From: Ruegeria haliotis
GTDB taxonomy: Bacteria > Pseudomonadota > Alphaproteobacteria > Rhodobacterales > Rhodobacteraceae
Reading direction: 5' to 3'
Assembly: GCF_013377785.1 (NCBI RefSeq)
Contig: NZ_JABXWT010000002.1
Location: 459,143 to 523,142, forward strand
Length of the DNA: 64,000 nucleotides
Numbering within the stretch: position 1 is the stretch's first letter; each line of letters opens with the position of its first letter. A model generated the notes under the pieces. That model worked only from the letters and a program-made list of their open reading frames with translations. It was not told where the DNA came from and made no database searches. Position numbers and translations under genes: made by a program. Shown one piece after another: positions 19,875 through 28,371 of the stretch.

Positions 19875-20373
19875 CTGCAGCCACCTTGACACTGATCATG
19901 CGATCCGGGCTTGCAGGCGGTTCGCCACGAACGATGGCGTCTACGTGCTCCATCCCGTCGATAACGCGGCCATAAACGGTGTATTGACCATTCAGGAAAT
20001 GGTTGTCGCTGAAGTTGATAAAGAATTGCGAGTTGGCCGAATCCGGGTTTTGCGAGCGTGCCGCACCCAGTGTGCCACGATCATGCGGCAGCTTTGAAAA
20101 TTCCGCAGGGACGTTCGGCAAAGACGATCCGCCAGTGCCTGCCATACGCAGGTTGAACCCGTCTTCCATGTCGCCATGCTGCACATCACCGGTCTGCGCC
20201 ATGAAGCCGTCGATAACGCGGTGAAAGGCTACGTTGTCATATTCGCCCGAACGCGCCAGTTCTTTCATCCGTGCGCTGTGCTGGGGTGCCACGTCTGGCA
20301 GCAACTCGATGACGACATTGCCGCCGCTCAGCTCAACGATGATTGTGTTTTCGGGATCCTTGATCTCGGCCAT
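19867..20373 (-). CDS. ppiB: Cytoplasmic cyclophilin-type peptidyl-prolyl isomerase
   Basis: A 168-residue cyclophilin without signal peptide. FHRVIDGFMAQTGD, RSQNPDSANSQFFI and NGQYTVYGRV carry the catalytic and peptide-binding residues. The ATG at 20373 follows AGGAGG by seven bases; ten more codons are open upstream but lack this. The protein aligns along its whole length with the exported cyclophilin encoded immediately downstream, so the two look like a tandem duplication with different targeting. It is divergent from pgk. Confidence 0.93.
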   Translation of the reverse strand: MAEIKDPENTIIVELSGGNVVIELLPDVAPQHSARMKELARSGEYDNVAFHRVIDGFMAQTGDVQHGDMEDGFNLRMAGTGGSSLPNVPAEFSKLPHDRGTLGAARSQNPDSANSQFFINFSDNHFLNGQYTVYGRVIDGMEHVDAIVRGEPPASPDRMISVKVAADA

Positions 20374-20506
20374 GTGGCCCTCCTGTCGTTTAATCTTGGG
20401 CAATTACCTATTCGCAGGGCGCACGAATGCCAAGTGACGCATTGACCTGAAGGCAAAATGCAGGAAAAGAACCGCCTAATCGGTATCAAATCACGAGGAT
20501 TGCGCG

Positions 20507-21697
20507 ATGGGCTGGAAAACGCTGGACGATATGGACCTGAATGGCAAACGCGTGCTGGTGCGCGTCGATATCAACGTGCCGATCGTGGACGGCGTCGTAA
20601 CCGACGCAACCCGCATCGAACGCATCGTTCCGTCGGTTCGGGATATCCTTAAGGCAGGCGGCAGGCCCATCCTTCTTGCTCATTTCGGCAGACCCGGCGG
20701 TGAACGCCGCGAGAACCTGTCGCTGAAACAGTTGGTACCCACACTTGAAGCCGCGTTTGGTGCCAAAGTTCTGTTTGCCGCCGATTGTGTTGGCACCGAA
20801 GCGGAGCTGGCCGCGCAGGAACTAAAACCTGGTCAGGTTTTGTTGCTGGAAAACACCCGCTTTCACGCAGCCGAAACCAAGAACGACGCTGATCTGGCCG
20901 CGGGCATGGCCCGGCTGGGAGATGTCTATTGCAACGACGCCTTCTCGGCCGCGCACCGCGCCCACAGCTCGACCGAGGCCATCGCGCGCCTATTGCCCGC
21001 CTGCGCTGGTCGCCTGATGCAGGCCGAACTGCAAGCACTGGAAGGCGCTCTGGGTGCGCCCAAACGACCTGTCACTGCCGTTGTCGGGGGGGCAAAGGTG
21101 TCCACCAAGCTAGAACTGCTGGGCAACCTGATCGACAAGGTCGACTATCTGGTGATCGGTGGCGGCATGGCCAACACCTTTCTGGTCGCCAAAGGCGTGA
21201 ACGTCGGCAAATCACTGGCCGAGCGCGAGATGAAAGACACCGCCGCTGACGTGCTGGCCAAAGCGGAGACTTCGGGCTGCACGATCGTTCTGCCCACTGA
21301 CATCGTTGTCGCCGAAAAATTCGAAGCCAACGCTCCGCATCAGGTTCTTCCCGCAGATCAGTGCCCGGACGACAGCATGATCCTGGATGCCGGTCCCGAC
21401 AGCGTGGCCGCAATCTCGGACATCTTCGCCCAAAGCCAGACATTGATCTGGAACGGCCCGCTGGGCGCGTTCGAGCTGGAGCCATTCGATGCGGCCACCA
21501 ATGCGGCGGCCCTCAAGGCTGCTGCGTTGACCCGGTCCGGTCAGTTGATCTCGGTTGCTGGTGGTGGTGACACAGTTGCAGCCCTGAACGCCTCTGGCGC
21601 GGCGCATGATTTTTCCTACATCTCAACTGCGGGCGGGGCGTTTCTGGAATGGATGGAGGGCAAAACCCTTCCGGGTGTCGCAGCGCTGGAGAAATAG
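20507..21697 (+). CDS. pgk: Phosphoglycerate kinase
   Basis: Interconverts 1,3-bisphosphoglycerate and 3-phosphoglycerate with ADP/ATP in glycolysis, gluconeogenesis and C1/CO2-linked metabolism. Substrate-binding motifs [19 protein letters not shown] and [13 protein letters not shown] are in the N-domain; nucleotide-binding [22 protein letters not shown] and [12 protein letters not shown] are in the C-domain. The 396 residues match the family. The ATG gives [19 protein letters not shown]. Confidence 0.97.
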   Translation: MGWKTLDDMDLNGKRVLVRVDINVPIVDGVVTDATRIERIVPSVRDILKAGGRPILLAHFGRPGGERRENLSLKQLVPTLEAAFGAKVLFAADCVGTEAELAAQELKPGQVLLLENTRFHAAETKNDADLAAGMARLGDVYCNDAFSAAHRAHSSTEAIARLLPACAGRLMQAELQALEGALGAPKRPVTAVVGGAKVSTKLELLGNLIDKVDYLVIGGGMANTFLVAKGVNVGKSLAEREMKDTAADVLAKAETSGCTIVLPTDIVVAEKFEANAPHQVLPADQCPDDSMILDAGPDSVAAISDIFAQSQTLIWNGPLGAFELEPFDAATNAAALKAAALTRSGQLISVAGGGDTVAALNASGAAHDFSYISTAGGAFLEWMEGKTLPGVAALEK

Positions 21698-21768
21698 TAC
21701 CAGAAACCCGGCTTTTGCCAGTTTCAAAGAGCCCATGGTAGAATCTCCCTTTCAGTCGGAGATTTACC

Positions 21769-22113
21769 ATGAGAGCTTTTACGACCTTCCTGGCGGCCCT
21801 CATCCCTGCTTCGTCCGCCGCGCAATCCAGTTGTGGCGGCCAGACCCAGGTCGACGCCAACTTTTGCGCCAAGGAACAATGGGAAATTGCGGACCGTGAG
21901 TTGAACCTCCTCTGGAAAGAGATCAAGCCATTGGCAGATGCGCGCGGAAACGGTCAAACCTTGCTGGAAGAACAACGCACCTGGCTAAAACGTCGGGATG
22001 CGACCTGTGATCAGGAACTTGCAAGCGGTGGCAGTGCCGCTGCTATGTTCTATTGGACCTGCATGGAAGAACAGACACAACAGCGCAATCAGGCGCTGGG
22101 TGCATGGCGCTGA
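21769..22113 (+). CDS. LprI/DUF1311-domain exported protein
   Basis: A 114-residue secreted protein. The N-terminal MRAFTTFLAALIPASSAAQ is a signal peptide; the rest carries the cysteine pattern of the DUF1311 (lysozyme-inhibitor LprI-like) domain: SSCGGQTQVDANFCAKEQW, LNLLWKEIK, QRTWLKRRDATCD and FYWTCMEEQT. Four conserved cysteines could make two disulfides. Members from other bacteria inhibit lysozyme, but the family is broad and the function here is not shown. It stands between pgk and the ftsB-like gene on the same strand. Confidence 0.85.
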   Translation: MRAFTTFLAALIPASSAAQSSCGGQTQVDANFCAKEQWEIADRELNLLWKEIKPLADARGNGQTLLEEQRTWLKRRDATCDQELASGGSAAAMFYWTCMEEQTQQRNQALGAWR

Positions 22114-22289
22114 GCCGGCTGCGTCCATGCGCGGACGCTTGGACCCTCATCTTCGCAATCGTATTTTTGATCAAAGTCCGAAAATTGGCGAATCAGGGGA
22201 TTCACATCCCGAATCACCTGTGACATAGTGCAGGCAGAGGCCCGCAAAGGGCCCGTTTTTGAGGCAGACTTCATACGGCGGTAAACAGA

Positions 22290-22589
22290 GTGTCCCGTTC
22301 CCATCGGCCCGGTTTGGGCTCAGTCGTTTTCTTTTCGGTGGCTTTCATGCTGGGTGTGTATTTCACCTTTGCCGCCGTGCAGGGCGACTATGGCCTGTTC
22401 AGACGGGTCGAAATCGCATCGGAACGGGACGCCCTGTCACGCGACCTGGCCTCTCTGAGTTCTGAAATTACCGAGATGGAAAATCTGACCCGTCGCCTGT
22501 CGGACACCTATCTGGATCTTGATCTGCTGGATCAGCAGGCCCGTTCCGTCCTTGGCATGATCCGCTCGGATGAAATCGTCATTCGATAG
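22290..22589 (+). CDS. ftsB: Septum formation initiator (FtsB/DivIC family)
   Basis: A 99-residue bitopic protein: short cytoplasmic N-terminus, one membrane segment (about 11-30, VVFFSVAFMLGVYFTFAAV), then a periplasmic coiled coil (ERDALSRDLASLSSEITEME) and a conserved end (LDLDLLDQQARSVLGMIRSDE). These are the features of FtsB/DivIC in the divisome. The start is a GTG at 22290. Lying just upstream of pdhA is the usual alphaproteobacterial arrangement. Confidence 0.88.
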   Translation: MSRSHRPGLGSVVFFSVAFMLGVYFTFAAVQGDYGLFRRVEIASERDALSRDLASLSSEITEMENLTRRLSDTYLDLDLLDQQARSVLGMIRSDEIVIR

Positions 22590-22718
22590 TCGGGTCTCGA
22601 CTCTATTATGAAAAACCTTGCCTTCCGAGATGTTTGCCTGCGTTTCCCAAGCTGGATTCCGCAGCTTCTGCCGCTGCGTCACATTTCCCCTCGCCAGAAA
22701 GCGCCAAATGCTTTATGA

Positions 22719-22740
22719 GATAGTTTAACGCTAAACTATC
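22719..22740. promoter_or_regulatory. Palindromic operator upstream of pdhA
   Basis: A perfect inverted repeat with 9-base arms, GATAGTTTA and TAAACTATC, and the spacer ACGC. The core TAGTTTA-N4-TAAACTA (22721-22738) is the same as that upstream of lpdA, and both end 25-26 bases before the start codon. It is probably the operator through which one regulator coordinates the pyruvate dehydrogenase subunits. Confidence 0.75.
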
Positions 22741-22765
22741 TGTCCGGAAGGGGGAGACCGCCACG

Positions 22766-23755
22766 ATGGCCGCGCGAAAAACCACAAAGAAACCAAATGT
22801 TTCTGCGGAAGAGCTTACCACCTATTACCGCGAGATGCTTTTGATCCGCCGATTCGAGGAAAAAGCTGGTCAGCTTTATGGTATGGGTCTGATCGGCGGC
22901 TTCTGCCACCTTTATATCGGGCAAGAAGCTGTTGTTGTTGGCCTGGAGGCCGCGACCAAAGAAGGCGACAAACGCATCACCTCCTATCGCGATCACGGTC
23001 ACATGCTGGCCTGCGGAATGGAACCGGGCGGCGTGATGGCCGAACTGACCGGGCGCATCGGCGGTCTGTCCAAAGGTAAGGGCGGTTCGATGCATATGTT
23101 CTCGAAAGAGAAACACTTCTATGGCGGCCACGGTATCGTAGGCGCGCAGGTTCCCTTGGGTGCGGGTCTGGCATTCGCCGACAAGTACAAGGGAAATGGC
23201 GGCGTCACGTTTACCTATTTTGGCGACGGTGCGGCCAACCAGGGCCAGGTGTACGAAACCTTCAACATGGCGGCGCTTTGGGAATTGCCTGTGATCTTCG
23301 TGATCGAGAACAACCAATACGCCATGGGCACCGCGCAATCGCGTTCAACCTCGACCAAGGACATCTTCCACCGAGGCGAGGCCTTCGGCATCCCGGGCGA
23401 GATCGTCAACGGCATGGACGTGATGGCGGTCAAGGAAGCCGGTGAAAAGGCCGTTGCGCACTGCCGTGCGGGCAAAGGCCCCTATATCCTCGAGGTCAAG
23501 ACCTACCGCTATCGCGGTCACTCGATGTCTGACCCGGCCAAGTACCGTACCCGCGAAGAGGTGCAAAAAGTCCGCGAACAAAGCGATCCCATCGAACATG
23601 TGCGCGAATTGCTGCTGTCCGGCAAACACGCGAGCGAGGATGACCTGAAGGCGATCGACAAGGAAATCAAAGAGATCGTGAACCAGGCCGCCGAATTCTC
23701 GAAAGAAAGCCCCGAGCCGTCGCTGGACGAGCTCTGGACCGATATCTACGCCTGA
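22766..23755 (+). CDS. pdhA: Pyruvate dehydrogenase E1 component, alpha subunit
   Basis: The thiamine-diphosphate-binding alpha subunit of the heterotetrameric E1, which decarboxylates pyruvate and passes the acetyl group to lipoyl domains. The ThDP motif runs from GDGAANQG to IENNQYAMGT (G-D-G ... N-N). The E1alpha signature RSHSMSDPAKYR-like loop is present as YRYRGHSMSDPAKYRT. The length (329) is normal for alphaproteobacteria. The ATG at 22766 follows GGGGGAGA. First gene of pdhA-pdhB-pdhC; the gap to pdhB is 15 bases. Confidence 0.97.
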   Translation: MAARKTTKKPNVSAEELTTYYREMLLIRRFEEKAGQLYGMGLIGGFCHLYIGQEAVVVGLEAATKEGDKRITSYRDHGHMLACGMEPGGVMAELTGRIGGLSKGKGGSMHMFSKEKHFYGGHGIVGAQVPLGAGLAFADKYKGNGGVTFTYFGDGAANQGQVYETFNMAALWELPVIFVIENNQYAMGTAQSRSTSTKDIFHRGEAFGIPGEIVNGMDVMAVKEAGEKAVAHCRAGKGPYILEVKTYRYRGHSMSDPAKYRTREEVQKVREQSDPIEHVRELLLSGKHASEDDLKAIDKEIKEIVNQAAEFSKESPEPSLDELWTDIYA

Positions 23756-23770
23756 GAGGACGAATAAGAC

Positions 23771-24019
23771 ATGGCAACCGAAATTCTCATGCCCGCCCTT
23801 TCTCCCACGATGGAAGAAGGCACATTGGCCAAATGGCTGGTCAAGGAAGGCGACACCGTATCCTCGGGCGATATCATGGCCGAGATCGAAACCGATAAGG
23901 CAACGATGGAGTTCGAGGCTGTCGACGAAGGCATCGTCGGCAAGATCCTGATTGCTGAAGGTTCCGAAGGGGTCAAGGTGAACACCCCCATCGCGGTATT
24001 GGTCGAAGAAGGCGAAGAC
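23771..24019 (+). repeat. Lipoyl-domain direct repeat, copy 1 (in pdhB)
   Basis: The first ~83 codons of pdhB match the first ~83 codons of pdhC (25147 onward) with only about ten amino-acid differences and extended runs of identical DNA, e.g. the codons for [15 protein letters not shown]. This is a long direct repeat about 1.38 kb apart. Confidence 0.85.
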
Positions 24020-25132
24020 GCCTCCGCCCTGCCCGCGGCAGCAGCGGTTGCCGAAGCCGCCCCTGCGGCGGTTGAGGCACCCGCTCCGGCGGCATCAGCA
24101 CCCGCAGCGCCGGTGGTCGATCATTCACCGGACTGGCCTGCAGACGCCGAGATGACACAACAGACCGTGCGCGAAGCGCTACGTGATGCGATGGCCGAAG
24201 AAATGCGCGGTGACGAAGACGTCTACCTGATGGGCGAAGAAGTTGCCGAATATCAGGGCGCTTACAAGATCTCTCAGGGTCTGCTGGACGAATTCGGCTC
24301 CAAGCGCGTTATCGACACTCCGATTACCGAACACGGTTTCACAGGCATTGCCGTCGGGTCTGCCATGGCAGGCCTGAAACCGATTGTCGAGTTCATGACC
24401 TTCAACTTCGCCATGCAGGCGATGGACCAGATCATAAACTCGGCCGCCAAGACGCTTTATATGTCTGGTGGACAGATGGGATGCCCCATCGTGTTTCGCG
24501 GCCCCAACGGTGCCGCAGCACGCGTGGCGGCCCAACACAGTCAGGACTACACAGCCTGGTACATGCAGGTACCGGGGCTCAAAGTGGTCGCGCCTTATTC
24601 AGCGGCGGACGCCAAAGGCTTGCTGAAATCCGCTATTCGCGATCCCAATCCAGTAATCTTTCTGGAAAACGAAATCCTCTATGGCCGCTCGTTCGACATG
24701 CCTCAGGTGGATGATCTGACCATCCCGCTGGGCAAGGCCCGCATTTGGCGTGAAGGCTCGGATGTGACCATCGTCAGCTTTGGCATCGGCATGCAGCTCG
24801 CGTTGGAAGCCGCTGACAAACTGGCCGAGGACGGTATCAATGCCGAGGTCATCGACCTGCGCACCATCCGCCCGATGGATACTGGCGCGATCATCAACTC
24901 AGTGATGAAAACCAACCGTCTGGTGACCGTCGAAGAAGGATGGCCCCAAGGTTCAGTTGGCAGCTATATCTCGTCCGTGGTGATGCAGGAGGCGTTCGAC
25001 TATCTCGACGCGCCCGTAATCACCCTCACCGGTAAGGATGTTCCGATGCCTTACGCTGCGAACCTCGAAAAACTGGCGTTGGTGACCACGGATGAAGTGA
25101 TCGCTGCCGTCAAACAAGTGACCTACCGGTAA
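23771..25132 (+). CDS. pdhB: Pyruvate dehydrogenase E1 component, beta subunit with lipoyl domain
   Basis: 453 residues: an N-terminal lipoyl domain (1-~80; lipoyl lysine in ETDKATMEF), an alanine/proline linker (~85-120), then the E1 beta domain. A lipoyl domain on E1 beta is an alphaproteobacterial trait and gives the complex additional acetyl carriers. The transketolase-like part shows [40 protein letters not shown] and RTIRPMDT. The lipoyl domain is nearly identical to that of the next gene. The gap to pdhC is 14 bases. Confidence 0.97.
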   Translation: MATEILMPALSPTMEEGTLAKWLVKEGDTVSSGDIMAEIETDKATMEFEAVDEGIVGKILIAEGSEGVKVNTPIAVLVEEGEDASALPAAAAVAEAAPAAVEAPAPAASAPAAPVVDHSPDWPADAEMTQQTVREALRDAMAEEMRGDEDVYLMGEEVAEYQGAYKISQGLLDEFGSKRVIDTPITEHGFTGIAVGSAMAGLKPIVEFMTFNFAMQAMDQIINSAAKTLYMSGGQMGCPIVFRGPNGAAARVAAQHSQDYTAWYMQVPGLKVVAPYSAADAKGLLKSAIRDPNPVIFLENEILYGRSFDMPQVDDLTIPLGKARIWREGSDVTIVSFGIGMQLALEAADKLAEDGINAEVIDLRTIRPMDTGAIINSVMKTNRLVTVEEGWPQGSVGSYISSVVMQEAFDYLDAPVITLTGKDVPMPYAANLEKLALVTTDEVIAAVKQVTYR

Positions 25133-25146
25133 GGAGCGACAGACAG

Positions 25147-25395
25147 ATGCCCACCGAAATTCTGATGCCCGCCCTTTCACCAACGATGGAGGAAGGCACG
25201 CTTGCCAAATGGCTGGTCAAGGAAGGCGACACCGTCTCCTCCGGTGACCTGCTGGCCGAGATCGAAACCGACAAAGCCACGATGGAATTCGAGGCCGTTG
25301 ACGAAGGAACTATCGGCAAGATCCTGATCCCGGAAGGTTCCGAAGGGGTCAAGGTCAACACCGCCATCGCGGTTCTGCTGGAAGACGGCGAAAGC
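25147..25395 (+). repeat. Lipoyl-domain direct repeat, copy 2 (in pdhC)
   Basis: Second copy of the lipoyl-domain repeat; see the copy at 23771. The two share the start region [20 protein letters not shown]. Confidence 0.85.
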
Positions 25396-26439
25396 GCCGA
25401 TGATATCTCGGCAACACCCCCCAAGGCTCCTGAGGCGGCACCAGCCGCTGCGGGTAACGAGGCTGCGACACCCGAGGCGCCAGCCCCTGCCCCGGCGGCT
25501 CCGGCCAAGGCAGATGGCGGACGGATCTTTGCCTCACCGCTGGCTCGTCGCATAGCGGCCCAGAAGGGCCTCGATCTGGCTCAACTGTCGGGTTCGGGTC
25601 CGCACGGGCGCATCGTCAAGGCGGACGTCGAAGGCGCGATGGCGACAGCGCCGGCAGCAACACCGGCGCCAGCGGCCGCAGCTTCCGCTCTGGCTGCAGC
25701 CCCAACCGGGCCGTCGGCGGATATGGTGGCCCGCATGTACGAAGGCCGGGACTACCAAGAGGTCAAGCTGGACGGTATGCGCAAGACCATTGCTGCCCGT
25801 CTGGCCGAAGCCAAGCAAACCATTCCGCATTTCTATCTGCGCCGCGATATCAAGCTGGACGCGCTGCTGAAGTTCCGCAGCCAGTTGAACAAACAGCTGG
25901 AATCCCGTGGCGTGAAGCTCAGCGTCAACGACTTCATTATCAAGGCCGTCGCCAACGCGCTGCAACAGGTTCCCGAATGCAACGCCGTCTGGGCAGGTGA
26001 TCGTGTTCTGCAACTTAAACCATCCGACGTGGCTGTAGCCGTCGCAATCGAAGGTGGTCTGTTTACTCCGGTCCTGCAGGATGCCGACACCAAGTCGCTG
26101 TCAGCTCTGTCAACCGAGATGAAAGACCTTGCTGGTCGTGCCCGTGAACGCAAGTTGGCGCCGCATGAATATCAGGGCGGCACCTTCGCGGTCTCGAACC
26201 TGGGCATGTTCGGCATCGATAATTTCGACGCCATCGTGAATCCACCCCACGCGGGTATTCTGGCCGTCGGCACTGGCGCAAAGAAACCCGTTGTCGGCGA
26301 CGATGGCGAGTTGACCGTCGCAACGGTGATGTCCGTGACCATGTCGGTTGATCACCGTGTCATCGACGGCGCGCTTGGCGCTCAACTGCTGCAAGCGATC
26401 GTCGACAATCTGGAAAACCCCATGGTCATGCTGGCCTGA
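25147..26439 (+). CDS. pdhC: Dihydrolipoamide acetyltransferase (E2) of pyruvate dehydrogenase
   Basis: 430 residues forming the E2 core. An N-terminal lipoyl domain (1-~80, lysine in ETDKATMEF) is followed by an Ala/Pro linker, the peripheral-subunit-binding domain (about 120-155, [18 protein letters not shown] and [13 protein letters not shown]), a second linker, and the catalytic domain (about 200-430). The active-site histidine is in [10 protein letters not shown] near the C-terminus. One lipoyl domain only; the second is on PdhB. E3 is supplied by the unlinked lpdA. A GC-rich hairpin follows the stop codon. Confidence 0.97.
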   Translation: MPTEILMPALSPTMEEGTLAKWLVKEGDTVSSGDLLAEIETDKATMEFEAVDEGTIGKILIPEGSEGVKVNTAIAVLLEDGESADDISATPPKAPEAAPAAAGNEAATPEAPAPAPAAPAKADGGRIFASPLARRIAAQKGLDLAQLSGSGPHGRIVKADVEGAMATAPAATPAPAAAASALAAAPTGPSADMVARMYEGRDYQEVKLDGMRKTIAARLAEAKQTIPHFYLRRDIKLDALLKFRSQLNKQLESRGVKLSVNDFIIKAVANALQQVPECNAVWAGDRVLQLKPSDVAVAVAIEGGLFTPVLQDADTKSLSALSTEMKDLAGRARERKLAPHEYQGGTFAVSNLGMFGIDNFDAIVNPPHAGILAVGTGAKKPVVGDDGELTVATVMSVTMSVDHRVIDGALGAQLLQAIVDNLENPMVMLA

Positions 26440-26453
26440 TCGGGTTCAAAACA

Positions 26454-26487
26454 TAAGCCCCGCCATACCGATCACCGGCGGGGCTTA
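26454..26487 (+). terminator. Hairpin after pdhC
   Basis: Perfect 11-base stem TAAGCCCCGCC/GGCGGGGCTTA with a 12-base loop, 14 bases after the pdhC stop. There is no T-tract, so it may stabilise the 3' end or stop transcription only partly. Confidence 0.65.
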
Positions 26488-26594
26488 CCGGATCACTGCA
26501 CAGATGTGAGCAGGCGTGATCACCCAAATCGTTGCCCAATTAGGTCCATGGACCCACCTTTTTGCATGTAAGTTCTACGTGCCGAAGGTGTCTC

Positions 26595-26837
26595 ATGACC
26601 GTCCCGAATTCAGCCAAGATTCTTTTGTTGTTGTCACTGCTGACCGTGATGGCCCCTGATGCCACACTTGCAAAGCCCAACGGCTATCCGGGGGAAAACT
26701 CGACCTTCAGGCCGCTTGATCCTGCCGTGGCCGCACAGCGGAAAGCAGATCGCGAAAAACGTATCGAACTGCGGAAAAAGCGGCGCGAGGAGCGTCGGCT
26801 CAAGCGGCTGAACAAGAAGAACAGCCGCTCAAAATAA
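26595..26837 (+). CDS. Small exported basic protein, function unknown
   Basis: About 80 residues from the ATG giving MTVPNSAKILLLLSLLTVMA. The N-terminus is a signal peptide or anchor ending near ATLA. After a short proline-containing stretch (YPGENSTFRPLDPAVAAQ), the C-terminal ~35 residues are extremely basic (KRIELRKKRREERRLKRLNK), suggesting nucleic-acid or anionic-polymer binding or a helical tail. Eleven further codons are open upstream. No family recognised; coding status is likely but not certain. Convergent with cysE. Confidence 0.55.
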   Translation: MTVPNSAKILLLLSLLTVMAPDATLAKPNGYPGENSTFRPLDPAVAAQRKADREKRIELRKKRREERRLKRLNKKNSRSK

Positions 26838-26854
26838 ACCTGCAGAAGGTGGTA

Positions 26855-27664
26855 TTACTGGTCTTTACCCAGCATGTGATCCATCGAGATCGAAGGCTGA
26901 TCGCACCCGGCCTCACCGACAATTTTTGCCGGAATACCTGCCACGGTCTTGCAGGCGGGAACCTCTTGCAGGACCACTGATCCAGCGGCGATGCGGCTGC
27001 AAGGGCCCACCACGATGTTGCCCAGAACTTTGGCGCCGGCGCCGATCAGAACACCATCGCCGATCGTGGGGTGGCGCTGTTCCTCTTCCTTGCCGGTCCC
27101 GCCCAACGTCACCGAATGCAGCATCGAAACATTGTCGCCCACCACTGCCGTTTCACCGATCACGATGGAATGGGCATGGTCGATCATGATGCCTTTGCCG
27201 ATCTTCGCGGCCGGGTGAACGTCGATCCCGAAAATCTCGGACGAGCGCATCTGGAAGAAATAGGCCAGATCGTAGCGACCTTTGCGCCACAGCCAATGGG
27301 CCACGCGATAGGCCTGCATGGCCTGATAGCCTTTGAAATAGAGGATCGGCTGCAAAAGCCGGTGGCAGGCTGGATCGCGTTCGTAAACTGCCATCAGATC
27401 GGCCCGCGCGGCTTCGAGCAAGGTTGGATCGTCGGCATAGGCCTCATCCACGATCTCACGCAGAACCATCATCGACATTTCGTTTGAACACAGCTTGGCC
27501 GCGACCCTGTAGGACAGAGCCCGCTCGAGGCTGCGGTGATGCAGGATACAGGCATGCACAAGACCGCCCATCAGCGGTTCCTTTTCTACGGCCGCGTTGG
27601 CCTCAGATGTGATGCGATCCCAGACCGGGTCGACGGATGTCACGTGGCTGCGCGTTTCGAACAT
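26855..27664 (-). CDS. cysE: Serine O-acetyltransferase
   Basis: Makes O-acetylserine from serine and acetyl-CoA for cysteine synthesis. 269 residues: the helical N-domain (VWDRITSEANAAVEKEPLMG) and a left-handed beta-helix of hexapeptide repeats (GIDVHPAAKIGKGIMIDHAH, HSVTLGGTGKEEEQRHPTIG, VLIGAGAKVLGNIVVG). Catalytic D/H of the HPxAxIG and DHAH motifs are present. The start MFETRSHVTSVDPVW is typical of Rhodobacteraceae. Divergent from the DksA-like gene. Confidence 0.95.
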   Translation of the reverse strand: MFETRSHVTSVDPVWDRITSEANAAVEKEPLMGGLVHACILHHRSLERALSYRVAAKLCSNEMSMMVLREIVDEAYADDPTLLEAARADLMAVYERDPACHRLLQPILYFKGYQAMQAYRVAHWLWRKGRYDLAYFFQMRSSEIFGIDVHPAAKIGKGIMIDHAHSIVIGETAVVGDNVSMLHSVTLGGTGKEEEQRHPTIGDGVLIGAGAKVLGNIVVGPCSRIAAGSVVLQEVPACKTVAGIPAKIVGEAGCDQPSISMDHMLGKDQ

Positions 27665-27747
27665 GGTTTTGATCCTTTGCTGCGCCTAGAATGCCATTTA
27701 GTGACAAAATTACCAAACGCAAACCCGTGAACCGTGGTGCAACAAAA

Positions 27748-28086
27748 ATGAATGAGAAAAAACGCGCCTATTTCGAAACGCGTATTCGCGAACGGATGGC
27801 GGAATTGGACGATCTTTCCACCTCGGGCCAGCAAGCTCAGGCGATTGTCGAGCTTGATCAGCAGGCCGTTGGGCGACTCAGCCGGATGGATGCGCTGCAA
27901 AATCAAGCGATGGCAAAGGCGCAGCAGGCCAATCGCGATCTGGAAGACCGCCGCCTGCAAGCTGCATTGATCCGCATTCGGGAAGACGAATACGGATATT
28001 GTGAAGACTGTGGTGACGAGATTCCAGACCGGCGGTTGGATCTGGATCTGGCCGCCAGCAAATGCATCAGCTGTGCTTCCGGTTGA
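27748..28086 (+). CDS. TraR/DksA-family zinc-finger protein
   Basis: About 112 residues from the ATG giving MNEKKRAYFETRIRERM; the frame is open 19 codons upstream, which would run into the cysE promoter region. The N-terminal part is an alpha-helical hairpin (coiled coil), and the C-terminus has a C4 zinc finger, YCEDCGDEIPDRRLD then KCISCAS. DksA proteins bind RNA polymerase through the secondary channel with ppGpp. The acidic tip residues cannot be assigned with certainty, so it may be a DksA paralogue rather than the main DksA. Its 3' end overlaps the convergent 28067-28363 gene by 20 bases. Confidence 0.85.
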   Translation: MNEKKRAYFETRIRERMAELDDLSTSGQQAQAIVELDQQAVGRLSRMDALQNQAMAKAQQANRDLEDRRLQAALIRIREDEYGYCEDCGDEIPDRRLDLDLAASKCISCASG

Positions 28087-28363
28087 TGTGAAACCGGACC
28101 AGATGGCGTAAAACCAACTCAAAACACTGACAATATTGCACATCATCAAAGCCCGGCTCATCAACCAGAACCCGGTTGCGTGCGGTCGCCATCAGCGAAC
28201 CATTTCCATACAACGGATGCAGCCGCCCGGTTTGCCCCACATGTACATCAGCAAGTTCGGCCTCGGTGATCATCCGGATGCACAGGCGGTCGCGTTCAGG
28301 CTGCGGCGCGGCTAGCAAGGCGCGCGCCGCAGAACTGACATCACCATGAAGAACAGGGCGCAT
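28067..28363 (-). CDS. Small conserved protein downstream of the GTA cluster
   Basis: A 98-residue protein starting MRPVLHGDVSSAARALLAAP, nine bases after the stop of the GTA tail-tip gene, so probably in the same transcript. It is soluble, with LCIRMITEAELADVHVGQTG and a C-terminal FELVLRHLVRFHINRK. I recognise the pattern as one that sits behind the GTA cluster in Rhodobacteraceae but can give no function. The longer frame to 28492 is an overlap with the tail gene and is not used. Confidence 0.6.
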   Translation of the reverse strand: MRPVLHGDVSSAARALLAAPQPERDRLCIRMITEAELADVHVGQTGRLHPLYGNGSLMATARNRVLVDEPGFDDVQYCQCFELVLRHLVRFHINRKHS

Positions 28364-28371
28364 GATCCGGT

